Assembly (NCBI GenBank): GCA_027494035.1
Contig: JAOSJQ010000001.1
Location: forward strand, 558,001 to 622,000
Direction: 5' to 3'
Origin: UTCFX2 sp002050125
Lineage (GTDB): Bacteria > Chloroflexota > Anaerolineae > Anaerolineales > UBA4823
Length of the DNA stretch: 64,000 nucleotides
The position numbers and the translations under genes were made by a program. Within the stretch, counting starts at the first letter, position 1, and each line of letters begins with the position of its first letter. The notes below the pieces were generated by a model. The model was not told the origin of the DNA and searched no databases. It worked only from the letters and a program-made list of their open reading frames with translations. Shown one piece after another: positions 18,664 through 27,494 of this stretch.

Positions 18664-18669
18664 CCCGCC

Positions 18670-18867
18670 ATGCTACCCGATCTGCACCTCGAAGACCAGG
18701 TGCGTCTGCGTAAGCCGCATCCTTGCGGCAGCTACGATTGGAAAATCTACCGCCTGGGCGCCGATATCGGGCTGGAATGCCTGCGCTGCGGGCGGCGCGT
18801 CCTGCTCCCGCGCCGCACCCTCGCTCAGCGTCTGAAAACACTTACCCCCAAACAGGAAATTGAATGA
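18670..18867 (+). CDS. DUF951 family small protein
   Basis: 65 residues beginning MLPDLHLEDQVRLRKPHPCG. The family pattern KPHPCGS...YRLGADIGLECLRCGRRVLLPRR is clear, with three cysteines that could hold a metal. DUF951 proteins are short, conserved in Firmicutes and Chloroflexota, and of unknown function; nucleic-acid binding is often guessed from the basic surface. The stop overlaps the next start as ATGA, so it is coupled to the lipoprotein gene. Confidence 0.88.
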   Translation: MLPDLHLEDQVRLRKPHPCGSYDWKIYRLGADIGLECLRCGRRVLLPRRTLAQRLKTLTPKQEIE

Positions 18868-19952
18868 CTCAGAATAAACATTGGCTCACCCGCCTTGCCG
18901 TATTGTTTCTCTTCACGGTCAGCGCGTGCAACATGCCCCGGAAATCCAGCGACACCACCTCCACCCCCGACGTCACCCAGGCTTATCAGACTGTGGAAGC
19001 CCGCCTGACCGAAGCTGCCGGCGTGACGCCCAAGCCGACCGACCCCCCCGCCGAGCCGAGCGCCACCCCGCCCACTTACGCCACCCCGACCGGCGGCGTG
19101 CCAACCTTCACCACCAACACCGCCACCAGCGCCGCGCCTCCCACCGCGGTGAACCGCTGCAACCTGGCTGAGCCAGGCTCCCCGATTGACGTCACCATCC
19201 CCGACGATACCCAGATGGCGCCCGGTCATCCCTTCACTAAAGTCTGGCGGCTGCGCAACGCCGGCACCTGTACCTGGTCGAAGAATTATTCGATCGCGGT
19301 CTTCTCCGGCGAGGCGATGAACGCCCCCAACAGCGTCTCGCTCCCCAAGGCGGTCGCTCCGAACGAGACGATCGACATCTCGGTTGACCTGGTCGCCCCG
19401 AACAAAGCTGGCAGCTATCAGGGCAACTGGAAGCTGCGCGACGAGTCCGGCGCCTGGTTTGGCATCGGTCCGGGCGGCGCCTCCCCCTTCTGGGTACGCA
19501 TCGTGGTCACCGGTTCGGGCACCGCCGTTCCACCCACCGCCACCACCGGGAGCGGCACCCCACAGCCGACGAACACCAGCGCCCCGGACAACCCGCCGGT
19601 GCTGGTCAGCGGCGGCAACACGCTGGTCGCCAACGACGGCTTGAACCTGGATAACAACCTGCTCAACCTGGGCGGCGAGGACATCGCCCTCCAGCCGGAC
19701 GCCAAGGACCGCCTGAATCTCCTCACCTTGGGCGGCGCGGGCATGGTCGGTTTTGGAGGCACCCGCCCAACCTATGCCGCTTGCAAAGCTGCCAATCCGG
19801 GTTCCGCCTCCGTTCGCGCCGACAAACTGCCTAACGGCGCCTACATCTGCTACCGCACCGGAGACGGGCTGTATGGCTGGCTGCGGGTGATCAACTTCAA
19901 CACCAGCACGGGCACACTGAACGTCGAAATCAACACCTGGACCAACCCCTAA
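18864..19952 (+). CDS. Lipoprotein with NBR1-type Ig-like domain
   Basis: 362 residues. Signal peptide ending VSAC (lipobox, Cys near residue 22), a Thr/Pro/Ala-rich linker to about residue 95, then an Ig-like domain of the 'next to BRCA1' type: DDTQMAPGHPFTKVWRLRNAGTCTW, the VSLPKAVAPNETIDISVDL strand and SYQGNWKLRDESGAWFG. A second Pro/Thr-rich linker leads to a C-terminal domain (residues about 240-362) with Cys pairs that I do not recognise. Such surface lipoproteins are frequent in Anaerolineae; they are thought to bind surface partners, with no proven ligand. Starts 4 bp inside the DUF951 gene and ends 5 bp before rsmI. Confidence 0.85.
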   Translation: MTQNKHWLTRLAVLFLFTVSACNMPRKSSDTTSTPDVTQAYQTVEARLTEAAGVTPKPTDPPAEPSATPPTYATPTGGVPTFTTNTATSAAPPTAVNRCNLAEPGSPIDVTIPDDTQMAPGHPFTKVWRLRNAGTCTWSKNYSIAVFSGEAMNAPNSVSLPKAVAPNETIDISVDLVAPNKAGSYQGNWKLRDESGAWFGIGPGGASPFWVRIVVTGSGTAVPPTATTGSGTPQPTNTSAPDNPPVLVSGGNTLVANDGLNLDNNLLNLGGEDIALQPDAKDRLNLLTLGGAGMVGFGGTRPTYAACKAANPGSASVRADKLPNGAYICYRTGDGLYGWLRVINFNTSTGTLNVEINTWTNP

Positions 19953-19957
19953 CGGAA

Positions 19958-20833
19958 GTGGGCACGCTCTACCTCGTCGCCACCCCGATCGGAAATCTGC
20001 AGGACATCAGCGCCCGGGCGCTTAACACGCTGCGGGCGGTTACGCTCATCGCGGCTGAGGACACCCGCCGCACCCGGGTACTGCTCGATCATTACCAGAT
20101 CCGCACGCCGGTCATCAGCTACTACGAGCACAACAAACTCGCCCGCCTGGAGCAGGTGCTCGCCGTCCTCGCGCAGGGCGATGTGGGGTTGGTCTCCGAC
20201 GCTGGCACGCCCGCCCTCAACGATCCAGGGTACGAGCTGGTGTGCGCCGCCATTCAGGCTGGCTACCCGGTCAGCCCCATCCCGGGCCCGAGCGCACCGA
20301 TCGCCGCGCTGACCGCCTCGGGCTTGCCAACCGACGCGTTCCTTTATCTGGGCTACCTGCCGCGCAAAACCGGCGAGCGGCGCGCCCGGCTGGCAGAAGT
20401 GGCTGAGCTGCCCTATACGCTGGTTTTTCTCGAATCGCCTCACCGCGCCCTGGCTGCCCTGCAGGATCTGCAGGCTGTTTTGGGCGAGCGCCAAATCGCA
20501 GTGGCGCGCGAACTCACCAAGCTTTACGAGGAGATTGTGCGCGGCAATTTGAGCCAGGCGATCGAATATTTTCGCACCCAACCGCCGCGCGGCGAGATCA
20601 CCTTCATCGTTGAAGGGCAGCGCCAGCCGCCTGCCTGGAGCGAGGCTGAGCTCGAACAGACGCTGCAAGCGGCGCTCGCCGCAGGCTTGCCCATCGCGCA
20701 AGCCGCCGGACAGATCGCCTCCCAATCCGGCTGGCCGCGCCGCCAGGTTTACCGGCGGTTGACCGCCCTGCAAGCCCGAAGTGGGAAAGCGGCAAATTCA
20801 GGTGAAAATTACGATCAACAGGAGCACGGATGA
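19958..20833 (+). CDS. rsmI: 16S rRNA (cytidine-1402 2'-O)-methyltransferase
   Basis: 291 residues, SAM-dependent methyltransferase of the tetrapyrrole-methylase fold that methylates C1402 in the decoding centre. Motifs: LYLVATPIGNLQDIS, AAEDTRRTRVLLDHY, VSDAGTPALNDPGYELV, IPGPSAPIAALTASGLPT, FLESPHRALAAL, and a C-terminal helical tail (QAAGQIASQSGWPRRQVYRRLT). Start is GTG at 19958, six bases after the previous stop. Overlaps the next start by 4 bp, indicating coupled translation. Confidence 0.95.
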   Translation: MGTLYLVATPIGNLQDISARALNTLRAVTLIAAEDTRRTRVLLDHYQIRTPVISYYEHNKLARLEQVLAVLAQGDVGLVSDAGTPALNDPGYELVCAAIQAGYPVSPIPGPSAPIAALTASGLPTDAFLYLGYLPRKTGERRARLAEVAELPYTLVFLESPHRALAALQDLQAVLGERQIAVARELTKLYEEIVRGNLSQAIEYFRTQPPRGEITFIVEGQRQPPAWSEAELEQTLQAALAAGLPIAQAAGQIASQSGWPRRQVYRRLTALQARSGKAANSGENYDQQEHG

Positions 20834-21891
20834 AACTCGATGACCCGGCAGCCCTTGCCCAGATCGACCGTCAAGATATGCTTGCCCAGATCGACGGGCT
20901 GCCACAACAACTCCGCCAGGCGTGGGAACTGGGGACCCGCCTGGATCTGCCGGACTGGAAAGGGGTTCAACGCCTGGCGCTAAGCGGGATGGGCGGTTCT
21001 GCCATCGGTGCCGACCTGCTGGCAGCTTACGCCGCCCCGCTTGCGAAAACCCCCCTGGTCGTGCTGCGCGATTACAGCCTGCCCGCCTGGGTCAGCGGTC
21101 CTTCCACCCTGCTGGTCGCCTCCTCGCATTCGGGGAACACCGAGGAAACGCTGGCTGCCTTCCACGAAGCGGGGCAGCGCGGCTGCGCTCGCCTGGCGGT
21201 TGCCACGGGCGGCGAGTTGGAGCGGGCGGCGCGCTCAGCCGGGGTTCCGCTCTGGAAATTCGAACATTCCGGTCAGCCGCGCGCCGCGGTCGGGTTCTCG
21301 TTCGGTTTGCTCTTAGCGCTGGCGGCGCGGCTGGAGGTTCTGCCCGACCCGCAGGTGGAGCTCGACGACGCCATCGCCGCGATGGAGCGCCAACAACAGA
21401 CGCTCAACGCTTCCGTCCCCGCGGCAGCCAACCCAGCCAAGCGCCTTGCCAGCCAGATGATGAACCTCATTCCAACCATCTTCGGCTCCGGATTAATGGC
21501 GCCGGTCGCCCGGCGCTGGAAGACCCAGATCAACGAACTGGCAAAAGCCGCGGCAGGGTTCGAAATCCTGCCCGAAGCCGATCACAACACCCTGGCGGGC
21601 TGTTTGCACCCCGAACCGGCGCGCGCCAGCCTGATGTTGTTATTCCTGCGCAGTCCGGCGGATCACCCGCGCAACCGCCTGCGCAGCGACCTGACCCGCA
21701 AAACCTTTATGCACAGCGGCTTCAACACTAAGATCATCGATGCCGGGGGAGAAACCCGCCTGGCTAACCTGTGGACCAGCCTGCACCTGGGCGATTACGC
21801 CGCGTTCTACCTGGCGATGGCTTACGGCGTCGACCCCACGCCGGTCGATGCGCTGGAGACGCTCAAAGCAGAAATGCAAGCCGCGGCATGA
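20830..21891 (+). CDS. Bifunctional phosphoglucose/phosphomannose isomerase
   Basis: 353 residues, cytoplasmic sugar isomerase interconverting glucose-6-P, fructose-6-P and mannose-6-P. Two SIS domains: LSGMGGSAIGADLL with SSHSGNTEETLAAF in the first, then NLIPTIFGS, RWKTQINELAKA and the catalytic-type EADHN segment in the second. This is the PGI/PMI family first seen in Archaea and common in Chloroflexota, not the classical Pgi. It overlaps rsmI by 4 bp and its end overlaps the convergent PAP2 gene by 29 bp. Confidence 0.92.
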   Translation: MKLDDPAALAQIDRQDMLAQIDGLPQQLRQAWELGTRLDLPDWKGVQRLALSGMGGSAIGADLLAAYAAPLAKTPLVVLRDYSLPAWVSGPSTLLVASSHSGNTEETLAAFHEAGQRGCARLAVATGGELERAARSAGVPLWKFEHSGQPRAAVGFSFGLLLALAARLEVLPDPQVELDDAIAAMERQQQTLNASVPAAANPAKRLASQMMNLIPTIFGSGLMAPVARRWKTQINELAKAAAGFEILPEADHNTLAGCLHPEPARASLMLLFLRSPADHPRNRLRSDLTRKTFMHSGFNTKIIDAGGETRLANLWTSLHLGDYAAFYLAMAYGVDPTPVDALETLKAEMQAAA

Positions 21892-22411
21892 CCCAGCCAA
21901 AAAACAATCCAATTCCCCCGCCTAAAAGCGCGCCTGCCAGTACGTCCGAAAGATAATGCACCCCCATCGCAACCCGCGCCAGCATGACGAGCGGCGCCCA
22001 GATACATAAAACTGCCGCAAACCAGGGCGGACCCAGGCTGAAAGCCAGCACCGCCAGCATCACCGCCCGGGCGGCATGCCCGGATGGAAAAGAATGCGGA
22101 TCAGTCTTGCGGTAAATCTGCCCCCAGGCGCCGGCGGGACGGCTGCGCCGCACCAGCAGCTTGATGGCAAACACCGCCAGCGCCGTGACGAAAATAGCCG
22201 CCAGCATCCAGCGCGCCCGCGCCCCCCACTCCGCTGAACCGAAAATCCACACCAACAGTAAACCCAGCCCCCAAAACCACGAATCGCCCGAATGCGCCAA
22301 CACCGCCGCTAGGCTGCGCAGCAGACTGGGCTGTTCAGCCACCCACATGCGCCGCGACAGGCGCACATCCAGGCGCTGCGCCTTCTGACGCAGGCTCAGC
22401 GTATCGTTCAT
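21863..22411 (-). CDS. PAP2-family membrane phosphatase
   Basis: 182 residues with about five membrane helices. The three phosphatase motifs are present: KLLVRRSRPAG, SFPSGHA and RVAMGVHYLSDV. Members remove phosphate from lipids such as undecaprenyl diphosphate or phosphatidic acid; the exact substrate cannot be read from sequence. The start overlaps the stop of the nucleotidyltransferase gene by 4 bp, so the two are cotranscribed. Confidence 0.9.
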   Translation of the reverse strand: MNDTLSLRQKAQRLDVRLSRRMWVAEQPSLLRSLAAVLAHSGDSWFWGLGLLLVWIFGSAEWGARARWMLAAIFVTALAVFAIKLLVRRSRPAGAWGQIYRKTDPHSFPSGHAARAVMLAVLAFSLGPPWFAAVLCIWAPLVMLARVAMGVHYLSDVLAGALLGGGIGLFFGWVMPRLAFLL

Positions 22412-23187
22412 TGCCCCCGGCTGCGTTCCTCCAAGTAACGCTGGACCAATTCGAATTGGTGCGGCTTATCTACGTCCATGGCGATTTCCGCGTAGGGGCA
22501 GTCCAGGGCGCGCCCACGCACTCCAACCCGCCGGCTGACCCGCTCCACCGCATCTTGCAGGCTCATCAACCGAAAAATCAGCAGAAACAGGGTGTCAAAG
22601 CCCAGCAGTGCAGCCTGTTTGAGCGCGTTCTTGCGCGCCGCGATAATTTTCCCCCAAAGCTCCTCGTTGACCGTCGCCATCGACTTACGGATCACGTTCA
22701 GATCACCGCCGCAAACCTCGGCGTCTTTGAGCCGCACGTAGGAACGATTCGAACCCGGAAAACGCCGCTCCATTACCGCGCGCCGCACCACATTGTAGTA
22801 CAGGTCATGCTCGCTCTCTTCAGCGCTGCGCACCACCCAATCCACCTGCTCCGGTAATACGGCGGGGATGTCGGAAGAAACGATCGCGGCGCAGGAACTG
22901 CCCGACCCCATTGCCAGGCCGCGCCGCACCCCATAGCGGATATTTTCGAGCATCCCGCCCTGATCGGGGAGCGCCGCAGCCAGTTTGGCGCATCGCAGCC
23001 CCTCCACGTCCGCCAACCCAACGATCACCACCCGCTCGATCGTCTGGGCGTTATCCAAAGCATCCAGCACCCACTGGATCATCGGCTTCCCGCAAACGGG
23101 CAGCCGGGCTTTTGGCTGACCTCCCACCAGCGGGTAGAGCGGTTGACCGGGCTGCGCCGCGCCTCCCGCGATCACGATTGCATCCAC
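22408..23187 (-). CDS. MobA-like nucleotidyltransferase
   Basis: 259 residues with a nucleotidyltransferase start MDAIVIAGG, the K-bearing PKARLPVCGKPMIQWVLDAL segment and a metal-binding SSDIPAV (D) further on. This is the NTP-transferase fold of MobA/GlmU-like enzymes that join NTP to a phosphorylated acceptor. The C-terminal part has a hydrophobic LLGFDTLFLLIFRL stretch and a final MDVDKPHQFELVQRYL typical of MobA-like proteins of this phylum. Translational overlap with the PAP2 gene suggests a role in lipid- or glycan-precursor metabolism, but this is inference. Confidence 0.8.
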   Translation of the reverse strand: MDAIVIAGGAAQPGQPLYPLVGGQPKARLPVCGKPMIQWVLDALDNAQTIERVVIVGLADVEGLRCAKLAAALPDQGGMLENIRYGVRRGLAMGSGSSCAAIVSSDIPAVLPEQVDWVVRSAEESEHDLYYNVVRRAVMERRFPGSNRSYVRLKDAEVCGGDLNVIRKSMATVNEELWGKIIAARKNALKQAALLGFDTLFLLIFRLMSLQDAVERVSRRVGVRGRALDCPYAEIAMDVDKPHQFELVQRYLEERSRGQ

Positions 23188-23237
23188 ATCCTGGCTCCTG
23201 CTGTACTTGTTCTCTACGAAACCTACTCAAAATGAGG

Positions 23238-24143
23238 TCAGTTCAACACCTGGAGTTGAGGCTCAAGCCCCAACTGCTCGAGCAGCGCGCTGAGCTCTGC
23301 TTGGTCCAGGGCGCGCCGCTTTCCGGAAGCAGCGACTAAAGCCGCTTCCATCATATTCGTGCCGAACGAGCGCCCGTCAATCACCGGGGTGCTGGTGATC
23401 AGATACTTTGCGCCCGCCTGGCGGAACGCCTGTACGTCTTCGGGGGTGGTTGTGTTGGTCACGATCACTTTGCCGGCGATCTGGTCGGGCAGGTGACGCA
23501 TAATGTAGTGGCAATCGCCGCCGGTCACGGTCGCCCAATCGTAATACTTTTCCCACTTGGGGACGCGCTTCTCCTGCTTTTCGCCGGTGGGATAGAGCCA
23601 TTCGAACGGCACCCGCCCCAGGATCGGCAGCAGCAAAGCCGCCATGCGCTTGAGACCCTGCTCCGAACGGATCGGGAACGGCAGCCCGACCCCAAACATC
23701 AGGTCGCCAAACACGCAATCGTAGCCCGCGTTCATGAATGAAACTGCCATCCCCCAGCGGTCGGCGGCGCTGGTGAGCAGCGCCGTTTTGCCATGCTGGT
23801 TCACATATTCGCCGATTTGCCTGTCGATAAATGACGCCAACTGGACTTCGAGCGTGTTTTTGAGCCCGCCGCCATCCACCACCGGCGTCTTGTGGACATT
23901 CTTCACGAGTGGCTGAACGGAATAGAGCGGATACCAGCGTTCCGCCACGCGCAAACCGAGGTCCGTCCCGCCCACGCCAAACGCATCCACCTTCCCATCC
24001 AACTGTTCGAAGAGCTGGGCAGCCTTTTGCATATCGCCGTCTGTCCCGATGCGCTCGATGGAGACCGTCTCCCCCAACAATTCCACTTCTACAACTTTAT
24101 CCCGTTTCGATGAGCCAATACTGATGCTGACTGCGCGTTTCAT
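23238..24143 (-). CDS. Protein annotated elsewhere as quinate 5-dehydrogenase; function uncertain
   Basis: 301 residues. The start at ATG 24143 (MKRAVSISIGSS) is preferred because AGGAG lies upstream and the longer frame from 24317 is low-complexity with no homology-like content. The conserved pieces are VDAFGVGGTDLGLRV, KNVHKTPVVDGGGLKNTLE, a central FMNAGYDCVFGDLMFGVGLP and ITSTPVIDGRSFGTNMMEAAL. I recall this family being labelled quinate 5-dehydrogenase in Chloroflexota and Firmicutes, without known biochemical proof; there is no clear Rossmann fingerprint of the shikimate-dehydrogenase kind. Stands alone between the nucleotidyltransferase and the repeat at 24365. Confidence 0.6.
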   Translation of the reverse strand: MKRAVSISIGSSKRDKVVEVELLGETVSIERIGTDGDMQKAAQLFEQLDGKVDAFGVGGTDLGLRVAERWYPLYSVQPLVKNVHKTPVVDGGGLKNTLEVQLASFIDRQIGEYVNQHGKTALLTSAADRWGMAVSFMNAGYDCVFGDLMFGVGLPFPIRSEQGLKRMAALLLPILGRVPFEWLYPTGEKQEKRVPKWEKYYDWATVTGGDCHYIMRHLPDQIAGKVIVTNTTTPEDVQAFRQAGAKYLITSTPVIDGRSFGTNMMEAALVAASGKRRALDQAELSALLEQLGLEPQLQVLN

Positions 24144-24364
24144 GCGTATTTGCAGCTCCTGATTTTGGGTGTCTTGGCTGCCGGGCGGCGCCAACTCGCA
24201 GGCGCCCGGCGCAAGGGTATGCGCGAGTATACTCTTAAGTATAAAAACACGAAACCCTGCACTCCGCGGGGAGTGGCTAAATATTGAGTCTAAGTGAATT
24301 GAAAGATATGCGGTCACGCACCCGGTTCAGCAGCCGTGCAGCTCGCTATTCTCACCCCACCCTG

Positions 24365-24412
24365 CCCTCCCCAAATCCGTGCGGGGTTTCCCCCGCACGG
24401 ATTTGGGGAGGG
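24365..24412. repeat. Perfect 22-bp inverted repeat (REP/MITE-like)
   Basis: A 22-bp arm (starting CCCTCCCCAAATCCGTGC) and its exact complement are separated by a 4-nt TTTC loop, in the 364-bp gap 24144-24507 that has no gene. Flanking CACCCCACCCTG and TTAGGGAGGGGT extend the symmetry imperfectly. The form is that of interspersed palindromic elements found in many copies per genome; only one copy is in this window, so its repeat nature is inferred. It could also terminate transcription from either side. Confidence 0.6.
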
Positions 24413-24507
24413 TTAGGGAGGGGTAGCCCATTTTTTCACCACTCTCAAACCGCGGCAGCCAGGGTTTTCTTATAATCCCCACCTGGGCGCCGCGGCGACG
24501 TACAGGT

Positions 24508-25122
24508 TTACTTCATTGAGGCGTTCGAGTGGATCGGACAGCCTTCCAGATCGATGATCTCGCCGCGCACCTTCCCGCCATTTTCGATGTGAAGCAGACC
24601 CAGGCTGGGAACGGGTTTCTTGGGCTGGGGGAAATGCGGCGACCCGGGGTTGAAATACAACTGCCCATTGATCCGGCGGTTCATGATCAAATGGGCATGC
24701 CCAAACACGATCACATTGCTGGGCGGGAACTGCGCCTGCTGGCGCAGAGCCAGGCGCTCGAGGTTGACGCCAAACAGCTTGTATACCGGCCAGTCGAGCA
24801 GGTAACGCAGCCAACCGCCATGACCGTGAGTCAACCCGATGCTCACCCCATTAAATGACAAATGCCGGGTTGGCGGCAGACTCCCCAGCCACAGCCAGTC
24901 GCGGTTGCCCCGCACGGCAAAGACCGGCGCGACCCGCCTCAGATCTTCGAGCACCGCCGGCGCCGAGACATCTCCGGCGTGCAAGATCGCTCTAACACCG
25001 CAGAATTCGAACAAGGGCAGGATGCGCGGGTCAAGGGCTTTCCGCCGGTCGGGGACATGGGTATCGGCGATCACGCCCAGCGTGAACGGGCTGGCTGGGG
25101 GGCTTTGCGGTTCCTGGCTCAC
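24508..25122 (-). CDS. YfcE/MJ0936-type metallophosphoesterase
   Basis: 204 residues, calcineurin-like phosphoesterase. Metal ligands: GVIADTHVPD (D-x-H), ILHAGDVSAPAVL (GD), VRGNRDW (GNxD), LTHGHGG (H) and FGHAHLIMNRRINGQLYFNPGSPHFP (GHxH and the NPGS end). The family acts as phosphodiesterase on 2',3'- or aryl-phosphodiesters; physiological substrate unknown. The start is GTG at 25122. It stands alone in orientation with the amidase gene upstream. Confidence 0.9.
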   Translation of the reverse strand: MSQEPQSPPASPFTLGVIADTHVPDRRKALDPRILPLFEFCGVRAILHAGDVSAPAVLEDLRRVAPVFAVRGNRDWLWLGSLPPTRHLSFNGVSIGLTHGHGGWLRYLLDWPVYKLFGVNLERLALRQQAQFPPSNVIVFGHAHLIMNRRINGQLYFNPGSPHFPQPKKPVPSLGLLHIENGGKVRGEIIDLEGCPIHSNASMK

Positions 25123-25200
25123 CCGACGATTGTACCCGATTCTCCCTGGGCTGCGAACTGCGCCAACTCGGCGTAAGCCGTCGGAAGAACCGCTTTTATT

Positions 25201-26626
25201 TCATATATCGGGCGCCTCTAAATGCCACCGCGTTGCCTGCTCGAACGCCGCCCCCGCACGGAGCAAGCGCGCTTCGCTCCAGGGCGGCGCAACCAACTGC
25301 AAGCCAACTGGCAGCCCATCCTCCGCCAGCCCGCAGGGCAGCGACAGCGCCGGAAAACCGGTCAGGTTGAACGGCGCGGTGTAGCGCGTCAGCAACCCAG
25401 CCAGTTCGAGGGCGTCCTTCCCTTCGATCGGCGGAGCAGTGATCGGCGTGGTCGGCAGGAGCAAAACATCGAACCGTTCAAAAAAATCGCTCGAATGCGC
25501 GGCGCACCAAGCTCTGGGTTCTGCGAGCCTGGATATAGTCCATAACGTTCAGCGCCGCGCCGTTCTGGAGGCGCTGGCGCACGTCCGCCCCGAAATCCTC
25601 AGGGCGCGCCTGCAGACGTTCGGCGTGCAGCGCGGCGGCGTCGGCGATCACCATGCGCCCGTTGGCAAAGGCGGCTTCATAGATCAACGGGACTTCTGCC
25701 GGTTCGACTTGAGCGCCCAGCCGCTCGAAAACCCCGGCGGCGGCTTCGACCCGGCTGCCTACCGCAGGCGTCGTCTTGCGGAAATACTCCCCCTGCGCCA
25801 GCGCGACCCGCCAGCCGCGCACGCCGGCTTCAAGCTGACCCAGATAATCCTCCACCGGGACGTTTTGCGAATATGGGTCGAGCGGCTCGTATCCCGCCAT
25901 AATCTGCAGCAGCAGCGCCAGGTCGCGCACTCGGCGGGCGATCGGACCAGCGTGGTCGAGGTTCCAACTCAACGACATTACCCCCTTCAGGCTGATGCGC
26001 CCGAAGGTGGGCTTCAAACCGGCGACGCCGCACAGCGCAGCCGGAACGCGGATCGACCCACCGGTATCCGTGCCAAGCGCCGCGGGGCATAAGCGCGCAG
26101 CCACTGCCGCCGCCGAGCCGCCGGACGAACCTCCAGGCACCCGCGCCAGGTCCCAGGGGTTGTGTGTTGGACCGTAATGCGGGTTGACGTTGGTCAGACC
26201 GAGGGCGATCTCGTGCAGGTTGGTCTTCCCCAACCAGATTGCGCCCGCCTGGCTCAGCTTCCAAACCACGTCAGCGTCCGCCTCGGGGACGTTCTCGGCG
26301 AAGAACTTCGATCCGGCGGTTGTGCGCACGCCGCGCGTCTCGAACAAATCCTTCAACGCCAGCGGAACCCCGTGGATCGCCCCCAGCGCCCGCCCGTCCT
26401 GGGTCTCACCACGCCCGGCTTCCGCTTCCGCCCTGCGAGCCTGTTCGAGCGCCTGCTCGGCAGTCACGGTAATAAAGGCGTTCAAATGCGCGTCCAACCG
26501 CTCGATCCGGTTCAGATACGCCTGGGTCAATTCAACCGGCGAGAGCGCCTTGTTACGCACCAACTGCGCCGCTTCCTCCAGGCTCAAGCGGGTCAGATCG
26601 TCTTTCTGGTCAGCGCGTTCGCTCAC
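25201..26626 (-). CDS. Amidase-signature enzyme, frameshifted
   Basis: Amidase (Ser-cisSer-Lys) family, about 475 residues once joined. The first frame carries the catalytic Lys in PLALKDLFETRGVRTTAGS and the Gly/Ser-rich signature PGGSSGGSAAAVAA with GTDTGGSIRVPAA; the last 87 residues (LLPTTPITAPP, TAPFNLTGFPALSLPCGL, GLPVGLQLVAPPWSEARLLRAG) lie in the next frame. Removing one A from the A7 run at 25480-25486 (minus-strand T7) joins them as RRAFERFFERFDVLLLPTTP. Could be a GatA-like or general amide hydrolase; no gatB/gatC is adjacent. GTG start at 26626 overlaps the HAD stop by 4 bp. Confidence 0.85.
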
Positions 26627-27237
26627 CGCTTTGATCCATCGATCAGGCTTTCGAGCTCCGCCCGCGCTTGAGCGGGATTATTAAAACAAATGGCATGCAA
26701 ACCGACCCGGCGCGCGCCTTCCACATTGGCGGGTATGTCATCGATGAAGACCGCCTGGTCCGCCGGGACCGCCAGGCGTTGCAGCGCGAGTTGGTAGATC
26801 TCCGGATCGGGCTTGACCAGCCCAACCTCGGCGGAGATCAGTAGGTCGTCGAATACGTCGGCGATTTTCCAGATCGATGTCACATAATTACGCAGATCGC
26901 TAAAGGCATTGCTCAACAGACCGATCTTATACTCCTCCCGCAGCGACCGGATGTATTCGATCAGCGTTTCGTCCACCTGGTCGCCGCCCCAAAACAGCGC
27001 CCGGAATTCCTGCATACCTTGATCGTCCAATTCGAACATGCGTCGGAGGTTTTGCCAGTGCTCCTCGACTCGAATCTCGCCGCGCTGCGCCCGACCGCCC
27101 GAGTCGCCGCTGAAGACCGCCTCCTCCAGCGCGCTGCGCGGGACCCGCAATTGCTCCGCCAGCGCCTCACGCGGCGCGGGGTCCTCGGTGCGCACCAACA
27201 CGCCCCCCAAATCCCAAATGATCACTGAAATACTCAC
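26623..27237 (-). CDS. HAD-superfamily hydrolase (subclass IA)
   Basis: 204 residues, probably a small phosphatase. Motif I is IIWDLGGVLVRTED (Asp nucleophile D9 region; the second Asp is replaced by Gly-Gly as in some family members), motif II LLSNAFSD, motif III LVKPDPEIYQL and motif IV FIDDIPANVEGARRVG. Start is GTG at 27237 because no ATG precedes the first motif closely. The stop overlaps the amidase start by 4 bp, so the two form an operon. Confidence 0.85.
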   Translation of the reverse strand: MSISVIIWDLGGVLVRTEDPAPREALAEQLRVPRSALEEAVFSGDSGGRAQRGEIRVEEHWQNLRRMFELDDQGMQEFRALFWGGDQVDETLIEYIRSLREEYKIGLLSNAFSDLRNYVTSIWKIADVFDDLLISAEVGLVKPDPEIYQLALQRLAVPADQAVFIDDIPANVEGARRVGLHAICFNNPAQARAELESLIDGSKR

Positions 27238-27464
27238 TTCAACTCAACCCTGACCTTTCCATCTTTTTTGAAATTATCGCAAGGAATGCTTCAACCGCCC
27301 ATTATTCAAATGGCGGACAACAGTAAAACCGTTCGCAAGACCCTTGGATCGATATTCCCTTTTTCAGGCAACCCCTATAGTATACCCGCGGTCGCCGCCC
27401 TTTTTACCAGCCGGCGCACCAATCCAATCCTGGCGCACCCGCCGCTCTAACCGATAAGATCGTT

Positions 27465-27470
27465 TATAAT
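27465..27470 (+). promoter_or_regulatory. -10 box upstream of the NarX-like kinase
   Basis: TATAAT at 27465-27470 lies 24 bp before the ATG at 27495, in the 257-bp gap 27238-27494. The -35 position has no clear hexamer. The untranslated leader would be about 18 nt with no Shine-Dalgarno, suggesting a short or near-leaderless mRNA for the narX-narL pair. Confidence 0.45.
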
Positions 27471-27494
27471 TCGGGTTATAACAGCCCTATTCCG

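Noticed and set aside
18404..18669. A c-di-AMP (ydaO-type) riboswitch ahead of the KimA-like gene
   Set aside because: The conserved motif and pseudoknot elements are not visible in the leader.
27268..27450. A 60-codon frame in the gap before narX
   Set aside because: No recognisable protein pattern and no ribosome-binding site; the gap holds the narX promoter and nothing else I can support.
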